From Przewalskia tangutica (lineage: Eukaryota; Streptophyta; Magnoliopsida; Solanales; Solanaceae), in assembly GCA_029844215.1 (NCBI GenBank), contig CM056733.1:47877142-47941141 (forward strand): 64,000 nt of DNA, given 5' to 3'. A model generated the notes under the pieces. That model was not told the origin of the DNA, did no database searches, and worked only from the letters and a program-made list of their open reading frames with translations. Numbering within the stretch: position 1 is the first letter of the stretch; every line of letters starts with the position of its first letter. Positions 1 to 11,618 of the stretch are shown here, piece after piece. A program made the translations under genes and the position numbers.

Positions 1-60
1 CCAGCGGTACCAACAAGGTCATGAATCGTATCATAAGATCTGTCTAGGCCGTCACATGAT

Positions 61-330
61 CAAAGGCGGCCACTTGCATGATATCTAATGTGCGCGTCTA
101 GTCACAGAACTCCGCGACTCGCGTAGGCCAATCTCATCGCCGCGTGGCGTCCCCGCATCGAGGTAGCTACTCCGGCGTCGTCACCGACTTCGCGATCGCG
201 TAGCCACTGAGACCGCGTGCCCATAAGGACGTCACTAACACGGAACTCTCGTAGTTCGCATAGGCCGGGACTGCGTGAGGTATTCTCGAATCATAGGTCC
301 ATCGACCGCTGAGTCTACCCGCGTCGGAGG
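61..330 (-). repeat. Imperfect tandem-repeat zone inside family C LTR
   Basis: This is a GC-rich stretch of degenerate units built around 'catcgaggtagctactc', 'cgcgtaggcc' and 'gaggtattctcgaatca'. The same zone is seen in better condition at 44985-45260 and 50870-51140. It sits at the LTR position where other families carry unrelated minisatellites. Confidence 0.5.
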
Positions 331-2227
331 GCTTAACCCGGAATCATCTCGAGATGAATGCCACAATACTATCATAACGATCGATAGTTAATAAGCCTCA
401 AGGGAAACCCTTCACACAAACATCACAAGATACTAACACGTAGCATCCCAACACGCGTTTACTTATCAACGCAATCAAGAAAGTATTACAAGGCTATCAC
501 AAACCAATACAATCAAGTTGTTCACACAAGGTACCTTCTACTATATGATTAACAAAATCGGGTTTTATCCCCAAAGTACTTCATACATCAACTCTTTAAA
601 AGATCGTTACTTTCACAATGTCACACAATACGTAGTATAAAATAGAGTGACTATCCTTTTAAAGTAAATCAATTACTTCTCTTTGTAAAATCAAGTAGCA
701 ACATTCTTTTCCAATGATCAAGTTTGCCTAATTTCCAATGTTCAAGTTTCTCATTTTAGAAAGGTTTAGTAGTTCATAGTCTTATTCAATTAAGAATATA
801 ATTCTCTTTTAAACAATCGGAGAAACATAAGCCTTATATGTGAGTAGGATATTCTTGTTTATAACAATCTTATTCTGTGACCATGATCTAGGAAATATCA
901 TTTTGTCTCATCTTAGCTTATGCGGATGGAAGTTTCTCTTGGTTTTAATAATACTTAATTATTCAAAACATTTCCTTTTAACGTAGCGGTGGTTTGTCGA
1001 TACACATCCCGATTTCCAAAATCAAGAAAGCGTTCTTAAGCCGTTATACCTAACTTCCCATAAAGCTAGTATAACTCTTAAGTTCTCAAAACCAAGTATT
1101 ACTTCTCTTTCAAAAGCGATTTGAAATCTTTTGAAATACTTCAAGTTCTTTATGATCACACATCAAGCGCTTATAAACAAATCATTTACCTTTTAAAAAC
1201 CACAAAGTGTTTTCTTATCTACATAAAGTCGTTATAACCAACTTCCCATAAAGCCGTTATAACACTTTATGTTTTAAACCAATCGAATACATTTAGCACG
1301 TATGCGTCTGGTACTACATAGTTCACATATCATGCTAGAAGAGATAGGAAGAGGTTCACATACCTCGCGACGATTATCGACTAATAGCAAAATGCTCAAA
1401 GTACCTCAAGCCGCTCGGCTACTCCTAAGCCAAGTAGAGCGCCACACGTAGTACTTGACCTATAAGGCCACAAGGCGCTTATTAACATCTAGATCTTATC
1501 GTAGAACATTCTACCGAAAATTCGACACTCTCCCCATGCGGCGTAAATCTCTCTCTATCGGGTAGGCCATCAAGCCAACCGAGGGGTTATACGCCTAACC
1601 TAACGGTACAATTCTACTCCACGGTACTCTTACAAGTCTCATCAGTCTGATCCTATGTAATTACGATTCAAGACTATATATAGTATACTTCAACTATATA
1701 CTCTGACATGTAATATCCAATTACAATAGGGGACAAGATAATTACCTCGATAAGCCCATAATTATCCAAGTATAAAGTCGATCTGGGCAATCGTTTAGCT
1801 CAACTCCGGCGCTCCAACCCGCTTTAAACCACCCAGAAGTTCTAACCAACTTACACAATACTCCAACGGACTATGGAGATTTTCTAGGGTTTCGGTTTTG
1901 TGAGACGGGAAGTATAATAGTATTTACGGGCTTTTCGTATATGTATAACCTTAGAATACTACAAGGTATACTGCTAAGTTATATGGGCATTATATCAATA
2001 CTTGGAGAGTATTTCTATAACACCAAGGTGGAGTATTATACGAAAGCAACTAGGCTAGGGGTACCCACGGCTAGCACCTCAAAGGAGTGGGTGTCTGCCC
2101 TCGGCCTGCCACTGGGGACTCTCGGCGAGGGGAGAGAGGGCTCTCGGCCAAGACACTACACTAAGGGAAGGAAGAAGCTTTCAAGACTTAGGCAATTTGT
2201 GAATGAATTAGTCTTCAAAGGGGGGTG

Positions 2228-2235
2228 TATTTATA
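2228..2235 (-). promoter_or_regulatory. Candidate LTR TATA box
   Basis: TATTTATA on the plus strand reads TATAAATA on the minus strand. It is placed as in the other family C LTRs, followed by a conserved 'GAAGACT' block on the transcribed strand. It is the likely core promoter of the LTR. Confidence 0.55.
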
Positions 2236-2580
2236 GGTCAAGTGAAAGCCAACAAATGGCCAAGATTACACCAAGTGTTAGGCAAGTGTAGGGCCAAGAT
2301 TCACCCATGTGTACCTAGCCAACTTGCACACAAAATATCTACCAAAAATATCTCACACTTGCCTTCCCAACTCGTCCAAGGGCCGCCCTCCTTGCCCACA
2401 AATGTGAGGGTGCCAAGTGCAGCCCTCTCGTTGGTCAAAATGTTCCGTCTCTCGGAAAAATCCGCAAAATACTAAATGACATAGCGGAAATTCCCTACGA
2501 AAGGCGTAAACGTTTAGTCGAAACGACTCTAACCGGTGTTGTGCACAAACATATTTCGGCCCAAAGGTGCCACGTGGGGT

Positions 2581-2590
2581 GACACGTGTC
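2581..2590. promoter_or_regulatory. G-box palindrome GACACGTGTC
   Basis: A perfect 10-bp palindrome with a CACGTG core, the classical plant G-box bound by bZIP and bHLH factors. It is upstream of the TATA box in LTR orientation and recurs in several LTR families of this window. Confidence 0.5.
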
Positions 2591-2907
2591 GCCCCGATTA
2601 AATCAAAAATATTTCGTCTTAGAAAATATCCAAAACGGCCAAAATCTCAAAATCAAAGCGGGCCCACAAAACCGTAAATTTCTCCGTGGGCCCACGTGAC
2701 CATTTCGAAAATAAAATTCCATAATTCTCTAATATTCCAGAAGTCCGAATACCAAATCAGAATCAATTCCCATTAACGAACCTTTTTCCTTCACAAAAAC
2801 CGGAAACTTTTCCGTGGAAAATCGCCTCTTTCTTCCTTTCCAATCTTTCTGTCGTATTCTCGTACGTACGTCCTCGCATACATACCCTGGAACTACGGGG
2901 TATAACA

Positions 2908-3744
2908 CCAAACAACCCTTAGAAGTTCTAACCAACTTCTACTTAAATACTTCAACCAACAATGAAGATTTCCTTAGGGTTTCGGTTTGAGACTAAAAGG
3001 ACAAAAGGTAGTATTTCCGGGCTCTACGTATAGAGGTAATTTTTGGAATACAACAAGGTAAAGGCTAAGGTATTTTGGGCATTATAACAATACTTTTGAG
3101 TATTTCTACCAAGAGGGGTATTATACGAAAACAACTAGGCTAGGGGGTACCCATGCTGCACCCAAAGGGGAAGGGGGAGGCTCACGGCCACAAAGGCCAC
3201 GCAAAGGGGGAGGGGTCTCTCGGCCAAGGGCCTTTGCTAGGGAGGGGGGGGGGCTCTTGGCCGCGAGTCAAACCAGAGGAGAGGGGCAGGATTTCAAGTC
3301 TTAGAACACATTTGGATGATGAAGTCGTCATCAAAGGGCGGGGTATTTATAGGAAGCCAGGCGACAATGGACAAGATCAAGCCATGTGTTAGGCAAGTGT
3401 AAGGCCAAGATCAAGCCAAGTGCACCCTATCCCTACTCCACAAAACAAGGCACAAAACAAGGCCAAGAAAGCTAGCCAAAACGTCCCACTTTCGGCCAAG
3501 CAAACCGCTGACTTGAGGGTGACAAGTGTCGCCTCTCGTTGATCCCAAAATATTCCGTCTCTCGGAAAAATCCATAAAAATTAGAAATGACATAGCCGTA
3601 TTTTACCTACGAAGGCGTGGAAGCGTTTAGTCAACGACTCTAATCGGGTGTTGTGAGCAAATAATTTCGGCCAAGCCACTTTCTCAAGTTCAAATTTTCT
3701 ACGTACGTCCTTACGTACATACTCTGGAAATACGGGGTATAACA
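2908..3744 (-). repeat. LTR fragment D, split by LTR C
   Basis: A minus-strand LTR 5' portion whose TGTTATACCCCG end is at 3744. It runs leftwards into the zone of the 'ccttagggtttcgg' motif, where LTR C is inserted at 2907/2908. The rest of this LTR is presumably left of the window. It contains a short copy of the promoter zone ('gggtatttatagg' near 3344). Confidence 0.8.
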
Positions 3745-4010
3745 ATGGTTCTCCAATTCGTCCAAATGGACGATTCAAGTCCACCAATTGGAGGGTGCCA
3801 AGTGTCGCCCTCCCGTTGGTCCAAAATGTTTCGTCTCTCGGAAAAATCCATAAAATACTAAATGACATAGTCGAATTTTCCTACGAAGCTGTGGAAACGT
3901 TTCGTCGGAAAACGATTCTTTTAGTGAGTTGTGCACAAAAAAAAACGTCCAAGGCTAACTTTTTGTACGTATTCCCTTACGTACATACTCTGGAAATACG
4001 GGGTATAACA
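3745..4010 (-). repeat. LTR fragment E, split by LTR D
   Basis: The first 266 bp of another minus-strand LTR, beginning TGTTATACCCCGTATTTCC at 4010. LTR D is inserted into it at 3744/3745. Immediately right of 4010 is gag sequence rather than a purine tract, so this LTR is itself an insertion into the gag of the next element. Confidence 0.8.
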
Positions 4011-5166
4011 ACCTCTACCGGGCTCGCCATTGTCACGAACATCTGCTGGTATGGAAGGTGTAGAACCCATGTCGCTCTAGTAGTGCATGCTATCCTACCA
4101 GCGCTACCCACAGTGGGACAGTCTCTCGAGATGGCCTGTTGGCGCAAGAATAACAATCTCCCAAGTCGATTTACACTCTCCCTTATGAAGTTTTCCACAG
4201 CGGCCACATGAGACAAGGGCAACCTCGCGGCGAGCACTCCTACTCCCGGAAAATCTGAAACACAGGAGCCACGACTGCTTCCTGAATATCCCAAAGGTCG
4301 AAAGGCTGTGGAGGACCACTCTGTCTTGGTGGAGGCGCATAATCGGCTTTCTTCTTTGAGGCGGTCCGCCTCGAAAGTCACCAAAGGACCTGCTGTTCGC
4401 CCTCTTCTGCGACCACAGTGGTCAGTCGATTTATCCGCTCCTCACATCCAGTGCATATGCTGCGTGCGGGCAATGTCCATGCCGGTGAAGAGCTACACGA
4501 ACAACTCGGCTAGGTGATCATCGAGCCTGTAACATATCGGTGCACTCGATCCTCCATACTAGCTACCAACGCGGGCGTCTGGGCAATGAGTCGAACTCCA
4601 CATTGTACTCCCGAACCGTGCGCGGATTACGCGCAACACCAAAAATCTGCCGGCGAGCCCTCGCCATGCGTGGAGGCAAGAAATGTGCAAGAAAGGCCTC
4701 GAGAACTCGTCCCATAAAGGCTGGAAGTGCATGCTCTCCCGGGGCGGCTCGCGAATCAAACCAGTCGACTGCGGTATCACGCAGCCGATGCGAACCTAGG
4801 ACCACCGACTCGGTCTCTGATGCCTTGATCACTCTCATAATCCGCTGTAACTGTCGGATGAACTCCTGCGGATCATCCTCAGGTCTCGACCCATAAAACT
4901 CTGGCGGTTTACAACTCAGAAAATCCCGTAGCCTCGAACTATCTGATCTAGGGTGAACCACTGGTGCTACTGGAACTGTCGCGTCCAGCCTATCCTCAAG
5001 TCTGACCACAGCCCTGGCCATTAACTGGGCCCACTCCTTGTGACTCATCTCCTCTGCTCCAGAATGCGGGACTGGAGGCTCGGTCTCGTGGTCTCTGCCA
5101 TTTCTCTGCTTACTCGCGGCTCCTTCGCCTTGCCATTCAGGCCCGGGTTGCCTTACGCGGAGGCAT
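4011..5166 (-). pseudogene. gag: gag remnant of minus-strand Ty3/gypsy element F
   Basis: Gag packages element RNA in cytoplasmic particles. The start codon is at 5166 (MPPRK), as in the other copies here. An open stretch from 5048 to 4563 carries the retrotransposon-gag core: 'KEWAQLMARAVVRLEDRLDA', 'EFYGSRPEDDPQEFIRQLQR', 'DTAVDWFDS', 'FLAHFLPP' and 'VREYNVEFDSL'. A CCHC-type knuckle region ('CGRCGKLHKGECK') is near 4190. Frameshifts break the frame, and the 3' part is cut at 4010 by LTR E. No pol is visible in the window. Family assignment is secure; function is not expected. Confidence 0.85.
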
Positions 5167-5363
5167 AAGCGGTAAAAGCGAAGTATGTCGGAGGTCGATC
5201 TTATTACACGGCTACAGGCACGATCTCGGAATGAGAAGAATGGAAACCAACCCTAAATGTCCTGCGACCTCACGATTATAGATGTGGTGCACAACACACC
5301 GATAATCAAGACTACTAGACACGGTGCAGACACTTTCAGAGACTAAGCGCTGCGATACCACTT
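5167..5363 (-). other. Primer-binding site and leader of element F
   Basis: Read on the minus strand, TGGTATCGCAGC (about 5349-5360) follows the LTR end by three bases. It is a decayed match to the initiator tRNA-Met site TGGTATCAGAGC. The leader up to the gag start shares the 'GTCTAGTAG' and 'TGTGCACCACATCTATAATC' blocks with all other elements here. Confidence 0.7.
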
Positions 5364-8300
5364 TGTCACGACGCATGAGTGGGCGTGGTCGTGCCTACCG
5401 GGCACCTAGTGATACAACATCAGAGAAAAATCAGCGGAAATAAAACATAATCATGAAATGAGAGATATTATAAATAAACAGGCCAACCAAGCGATTGCCT
5501 TTCAACATATATATATAAGCGTTTGAGCGATTACAATCCTTATAACCACACTTGTGATTACTACGGACCTCTAAGATTTTTACAACAACTATGACGGAGA
5601 CGGGGCCGCCATACCACGAATGTACAAGAACCTACAGACATCAGGGTAACATACCAAAGATAAGCCCCCGAAGGAACGGAGCTTCCCAATACGCTGAAAG
5701 GTGATCCTAAAAGCGGGGATCGACAATGCGATGTACTTACTGCGGCGTGAGCGGCCACGAAGGAGGTCGATCAGCAGTACAGTATGTGAAAGCTGTAAAT
5801 CGTAAATGAAATCATAATAGTCTATATAAAGCAGGAGACATGTATGATAACCAAATTACAGTACACACATATAACAGTTATATCAAGTCAGGGTCTCACG
5901 CCCTCCGGGTCATTTACTCAAATATAATTATGGGTCTCACGCCCAACATCGATCATGCGTGGAATACCTTCCTCGCCGGCTGCCGGCGATCTATGATATG
6001 ATAACATCAAGAAATACACTGAACACCAAGTCCTACACGATGCCAAAGCGTAATAACAATACAATACAACCAAACCACGAAGGCGACACGGGCAAGTGCG
6101 AGCGACTACGGATACCAAGGCGGTCCACGTGGCGGCGGGGCAAATCTGGTGACCACCGGTACAAGGTCGTATCACGAGACTTCGCCACTACACTGAGCGG
6201 GGCAAGTGCGAGGGCTAACTACAGTACGAGGCGAATCAGCCACGAGGCGGGGCAAATCTGGCGACCACGGGTACCAAGGCGAGCGATGAAACCTCATGGA
6301 GAGCTAGTCCATGGAATAACACTATCATCAGGAGCATACCCGTGAAATTTTCCGTCACTGCCGGTACGTCCAAGTAAGTTCTCAACAAGTCAACCGGCCC
6401 TCCATTGAGAGACGCGGTAATATAGAACACAATTCTTGCATAACAAAGGCTATCACAACAAGCATAGGCAAGTTACACAACAACAAGCATAGGCAAGTTA
6501 CACAACAACAAGCATAGGCAAGTTACAACAACAAGCATAGGCAAGTTATCCACAACTCAAGGTACTTTCATTTTATGTCAAAGTCGGGTTTTAATCCTAA
6601 AGTACTACGTGCGTTAAGTTCCTTTTAAAGATCCATTCCTTTTATAAAAGTCACGATACGTAGCATAAAATAGAGTGACTTATATCTTTTAAGTAAACCA
6701 AAACAACTTCCATACTATCCTTTTTAAAACCAAATTAAGGCAATACCATGCCTTCTTTTTGAACCATAACACTTCTCTTTTAAAGTCAAGTTACCACATT
6801 AAAACCGATGATAAAAACCCTTCTTTTGTTTCATAAAGTCGTTATAACCAACTTCCCATAAATTTGTTATAACACTTCATGTTTTAAACCATTTTAAGAC
6901 AACACAATGCCTTTCTTTACCCTAAAGTTCGGTTGCCTAATTTCAATTCGCGATCTCTTTTTAGAAAAGTTTCATAGTTCAATGTCTTAATCTCTTTTTA
7001 AAACAATTGAGTAACATATGCCACTGGCGAGTAGGTTATTCTTGTTCATAATCAATCTTATTAAGCGACCATGATCTAGAAAATGTAATCTCATTTTGTC
7101 TCATCTTGGCTTCTATGCGAATGGAGGTTTCTCTTGGTTTTATAATACTTCATTAGTCATTACACTTTCCTTTATTAGCGCTGCAGTGGTTTGTTCGATA
7201 CTTGTTCTGATTTCCGAATCAGTAAAACATTATTCCTTTTACAACCAGGTACTCATTACTCACGAATGAGGTTTCACACTAACATCCATATCAAGTCAAG
7301 TCTCTTATCTTTTAAGATTAAGTCTCTTAACTTCTAAAAATCAGTAAAACCATTCTCTCTTAAGACGTTATACCTAACTTCCCATAAAGCTAGTATAACT
7401 CTTATGTTTTCAAAACCAAGTATTACTCTTCTGTTAAAGATGATTCAGCATTCTTTTGAAATACTTCAAGATTCTTTACTATTACACAACAAGTCAGTTA
7501 TAAGTCAAATCAGTTACCTTTTTAAAACCACAAAGCATTTCCTTACCTACATAAAGCTATTATAACCAACTTCCCATAAAGTTGTTATAACACTTTATGT
7601 TTTAAACCAATCAAATACATTTAGCACGTATGCGTCTGCGTACTACATAGTTACACACATATCATGCTAGAAAATATAGGAAGAGATTCACATACCTCGC
7701 GACGATTATCGACTAATAGCAAAACGCTCCAAGTACCTCAAACCGTCGGCTACACCGTAAGCCAAGTAGACCACGCCACACGCAATATTTCAACCTATAG
7801 AGGCCACAAGGCGCCTATTAACATCTTAGATCTCAATGTAGAATATTCTGAGAAAATTCGGACACCTCCCCACATGGCGTAAATCTCTCCTCTATCGAGT
7901 AGGCTACGAAGCCAACCAGGGGTTTGCACGTCTAACGGATGTGTACCATTCTACCAGCGTAATACTACAAGTCTCATGTCTGATCCTATGTAATTCTGAT
8001 TCGATTCTCTTCTTTAAAATTAGCTTAAGTCAAAAGACATTGCCGCAATTATAATGTTGATTCTATATATAGTATACTTCAACTATATATTCCTACAACA
8101 TGTAATTTCCAATTACAATAGAAGGTCAAGAGTGTTTACCTCGATAAGCCCAAAATTATCCGAGTTTATATGTCGATCTGAGTAAGGTTTAGCTCTACTC
8201 GTGCGCTCAACCCGCTCCAAACAACCCTTAGAAGTTCTAACCAACTTCTACTCAATTACTTCAACTATCAATGAAGATTTCCTTAGGGTTTCGTTTAGTG

Positions 8301-9026
8301 GCTAAAGGAAGTATAATAGTATTTTACAGGCTTTTGTATAAGTGTAATCTTGGGAATACTACAAGGTATTTGGGCAAGGTATTAGGGCATTATAACAATA
8401 CTTGGAGAGTATTTCTATACCATAAAGGGGTATTTATACGAGACAACTAGGCTGGGGGTACCCCACGGCTAACCACTGAGGGGAGGGGAGCTCGGCCAAA
8501 GGGCCTTCTCAAAGGGGAGGGGTGTGGTGGGACGAAAGAACAAGAGGAGGGAGTATTTTGAGACTTAGATAGATTGCTCAAGTGAGGATGAAGAAAGTCT
8601 TCAACTTAGAGGGTATTTATAGGTCAAGTGAAGGCCAACCAATGGCAAGATGAAGACAAGTGCATAGCAAGTGTAAGGCCAAGATTTAGCCATGTGCTAC
8701 CTTATCCATCTACACAAAATATCCTACCTAACCCTTGACCAAAATTTCAACACAAAAAGCGTGCCAAAGGTCTAGCTGCCGTCCACTTGCTTCCAATGGG
8801 AGGGTGACACTTGTCCCCTCCCGTTGGTCAAAATGTTTCGTCTCTCGGAAAAATCCGCAAAAATTATTAATGACATAGCGGAATTTTCCCTACGTAGCTG
8901 TGGAAACATTTCGTCGGAAAACGACTCTTTTCGGCACTTGTGCCCAATTTCGAACCTTGCCTAATCTTAAGGCTCAAATTCTTATCCGTCCGCCCTCACG
9001 TACATCCTCTGGAAATACGGGGTATA
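5364..9026 (-). repeat. 5' LTR of element F
   Basis: A 3.66-kb minus-strand LTR. Its 3' end TGTCACGACG adjoins the primer-binding site. Its 5' end stops at 'acggggtata', lacking the last bases of TATAACA, and abuts a truncated plus-strand LTR. The interior has a degenerate GC-rich tandem zone (about 6060-6330), a short tandem repeat (6458-6550) and promoter-like sequence near 8610 ('ggtatttatagg'). Confidence 0.8.
6458..6550. repeat. 25-26 bp tandem repeat in LTR
   Basis: Four consecutive copies of a unit containing 'aagcataggcaagttacac'. Related units occur at about 34546-34605 and 40535-40600 and, in the other orientation, near 57130-57215 and 62610-62690. Confidence 0.75.
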
Positions 9027-9312
9027 CTTGATTTACCACACAGTATGTAGGTTCTTGTACATTCGTGGGTATGGCGGGGCCTGTCCGTCATAGTTGTTGT
9101 AAAAATCTTAGAGTGCATGCCTTTGTTGTGGGCGGGGTTATAAGGATTATGCTATTCAAACGTTTATATATATATGTTGAAAAACTGTTTTTTGCTTTGT
9201 TTATTTATAATATCTCTCATTTCATGATTATGTTTTATTTATTGATTTTTCTCGATGTTGTATCACTAGGGTGCCCGGTAAGGCACGATCCACGGGCTCG
9301 GGTTGGTCGACA
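9027..9312 (+). repeat. Truncated LTR (3' end only)
   Basis: From 'taccacacag' near 9034 this matches the last 280 bp of the LTR ending at 21250, up to the terminal ...GACA before the primer-binding site. The bases between 9027 and 9033 belong to neither LTR. Confidence 0.75.
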
Positions 9313-9516
9313 AAGTGGTATCGAGCGATTAATCCTCGAAAAGTGTCTACAGACCGTATCTAGTAGAGTCTTGATTATCGGTGTGTCGTGCACCATATCT
9401 ATAATCAGGAGGCTACAGGATATTTAGGATTGGTTTCCATTCTTCTCATTCTGAGATCGTGCCTTAGAGTTGTGTTGTCAGTTGGACTCCCTCTGACGTA
9501 TTCTTATGTGCCAGTT
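9313..9516 (+). other. Primer-binding site and leader, gag-only unit 1
   Basis: TGGTATCGAGC at 9316-9326 matches the initiator tRNA-Met site with one base missing. The leader contains the shared block 'gtgtctacag...tctagtagagtcttgattatc' before the gag start. Confidence 0.75.
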
Positions 9517-10633
9517 ATGCCTCCACGCAAGGCAATCGGGGCCCAGGATGGCAAGCGGCGAGAGGAGCTGCGAGTGGAGTAGCGGCGGTCTCTACTGAGG
9601 CCACAGTACCTGAGACGTCAGACCCACGGCAAGGAACAAAGGATATGGGTTACAAGGAGATGGCCCAGTTATTGGCCAGGATAGTGGCAAGGCACGAGGA
9701 TAGGCTGGATGCAGCAATTCGATGCAGTAGTACCGTAGTTCACGAGAACGGATAGTTTGAGGCTGCGGGACTTTACGAGTGCGACGCGAGTTTTATGGGT
9801 CGAGGCACGAGGATGATCCACGGGAGTTCATCAAGCGATTCTGACGGATCATGAGTGATCAAGGCTTGGAGACCGAGTCGGTGACCTTGGTTCGCATCGG
9901 CTGCGTGATCTGCGATCGTGGTTTGATTCATGGGAGCTGTCGAGAGCATGCGCTCCCAACAGTTTGAAGGCGAGTTCTCGAGGCATTTCTTGCACATTTC
10001 TTGCCTCATAGATGAGAGGGCTCGGGCGATAGATTTTTGGCGTTAAAGCGGGCCGGGCGTCTGGTTAGGGAGTACAACGTGGAGTTTGACTCGTTGGCTC
10101 GGTATGTCCCGCTTTAGTAGCGGATATGGAGGGCGAGTGCACCGCTACGTTCTGGGCTCGATGATTACTTGGCGAGCTTGTTGGGTGTAGCTCTTCAGTG
10201 GGCATGGACATTGCCGCATGCGAGCTCGAGCACTTGGGTGTGAGGCACGGAGAGGTCGGCGGAATGGCCGGGATCGGCGAAGAGGCGAGCAGCGAGGTCC
10301 TTTGGTGACTTTGGCGGGCGCGCCTCGTAGCGAGTTAGTTATGCACCTCGCCCGATGCAGAGTGGTCCTCCTCAGTCTTCAGGACGTTTGGGGTATTCGG
10401 GAGCTGGTCAGAGCTCCAGGGCTTCTGGTTCATAGGTATACATGGGTTATAGCCAGTCGGGTTCATGTTTCCCTCAGTGTGCACGGTGCGGCAGGCGTCA
10501 TCCCGGGGAATGTCTTCTTTTTACTGGTGCTTGTTTTACCTGCGGCCATCAGGGCCATGTGACGTGTCCTAATAGGAAGGATACGACGGCGGGACTCGAC
10601 CTCAAGGTCGATGGCGGGTTCATCACCTTCTGA
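9517..10633 (+). pseudogene. gag: gag of gag-only unit 1
   Basis: The start MPPRKAIGAQ at 9517 matches gag starts elsewhere in the window. Across several frames one reads 'GYKEMAQLLARIVARHEDRL', a 'DDPREF'-like core segment, 'FLAHFLPHR' and 'VREYNVEFDSLARY'. The last segment (10442-10633) is an open zinc-knuckle domain with CARCGRRHPGEC followed by CFTCGHQGHVTCP, ending in VDGGFITF and a stop. The knuckle spacing is C-x2-C-x4-H-x2-C, two residues short of the usual C-x2-C-x4-H-x4-C. At least four frameshifts or stops interrupt the gene as given; some may be sequence artefacts. Confidence 0.85.
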
Positions 10634-11532
10634 CTATGCGCCTGCAGCGGGCCTATGATTAGAGTGAAGCGGTAGATACAGGTATATCCTTAACCTACAG
10701 AGATTTGTATATGTGATAAGATGAGTATATTTTAAGTGTTATGTTCAGATAGCATTATGATAAATTGTGATTTAGAGGCCTGGTTAGTAAAGGGGAAGTT
10801 GGGTACATAGAAAGTGTGAGCCTTAGAGTTTTATACGTGGAGACCTTAGAGGCGAGGCCGTCTTGAGTGGGTGATTTTGCGGTTGGTCTTTGTCGATGTA
10901 CTTGGTATGCGGGGAAATATTGTGGGATAATTACATGGGTAGTGTGAGATGGAAGTGGTAGCTTTCATGACGTGAATTAGTAAGATTGTTCCGGATCGGG
11001 AAGAAGAGTTGGCGCGTTTAGGGGTCGGGTTGAGGGCCATTTGCGGGTCAACCCGCAGCCCAGAATGAGGTAGGGTCATTTCGAGGTGGTCCCGCCAGGT
11101 GGTAGGGTCACGAGGGTGCTAGGCCCAAGTTTAGGTAACCATTGTACGAGTCCGTGGATGCGTTCGACCAGAATCGGATCGTGAAGGCCGGGGATGGCCT
11201 TAAAAGAATTTGAGGCCAGTAAGATGACCAAGTTTGGAGGTAGTGACTCCAAGGTTTTGGAAACTGCAGCGATGACGGAAATATGGTACGTGTACTAGAA
11301 AGAGTTCGGGTGTACGAGAAAGGTATGACGAGTAAGAAAGGAAGCGAACATGTGTTAAGAGGATGGAAGTGATCATTTTTTTGTGAAGTGAAGGTGCGAG
11401 GAGAGTATCCTTTGGACCAGGAGTGAGAGTTAGTGTTGTTTTACATCTTAGAGGTGATTCCTCGTTAGTTTGGATTTGGGTTTCGCGCGTATGTGATATT
11501 ATGGCCATGTGTGGCATAATTGGTTTTGTAAA
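10634..11532 (+). other. Conserved non-coding spacer between gag and the purine tract
   Basis: About 0.9 kb with no recognisable protein. It is nearly identical to 16843-17729 and recognisably related to 59640-60220 and, on the minus strand, 32777-33514, 37331-38139 and 48701-49428. Shared landmarks include 'ggtcgggttgagggccat', 'gtgctaggcccaagttta' and 'accaagtttggaggtagtga'. Retention in every element suggests a cis-acting role, but that is inference. Confidence 0.7.
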
Positions 11533-11618
11533 GTATAGTAGTGAAGACTATACCGACGCAAGTACGTTTGGAGACTTAGAAGGAACATTCGGGACGAATG
11601 TTTCTAAGGGGGGAAGAA
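11533..11618 (+). other. Twin hairpins and polypurine tract
   Basis: The first inverted repeat is GTATAGT (11533-11539) with ACTATAC (11547-11553). The second is AACATTCG (11584-11591) with CGAATGTT (11595-11602). The polypurine tract AAGGGGGGAAGAA (11606-11618) immediately precedes the LTR and is the expected plus-strand DNA primer. Confidence 0.85.

Larger units (their letters stand above)
1..2907 (-). repeat. LTR of gag-only family C, truncated by the window edge
   Basis: This is a minus-strand LTR whose 5' end (TGTTATACCCCGTAGTTCC on the minus strand) lies at 2907. Its other end is outside the window. It matches the two LTRs of the element at 44184-53823 over most of its length, including the tandem-repeat zone, the AT-rich middle and the promoter zone. 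About 0.8 kb is missing relative to those copies. The sequence right of 2907 is the middle of another LTR, not a purine tract, so this is a solo LTR or the 5' LTR of an element lying leftwards. It has no coding capacity; short ORFs inside are incidental. Confidence 0.85.

Noticed and set aside
3977..4384. Long minus-strand ORF as a possible host gene
   Set aside because: It overlaps the frameshifted gag knuckle region and an LTR end; its translation is an out-of-frame mix of gag and LTR.
9065..9427. ORF with a possible signal or membrane segment
   Set aside because: It lies across the LTR U5, the primer-binding site and the leader, a non-coding region in every copy.
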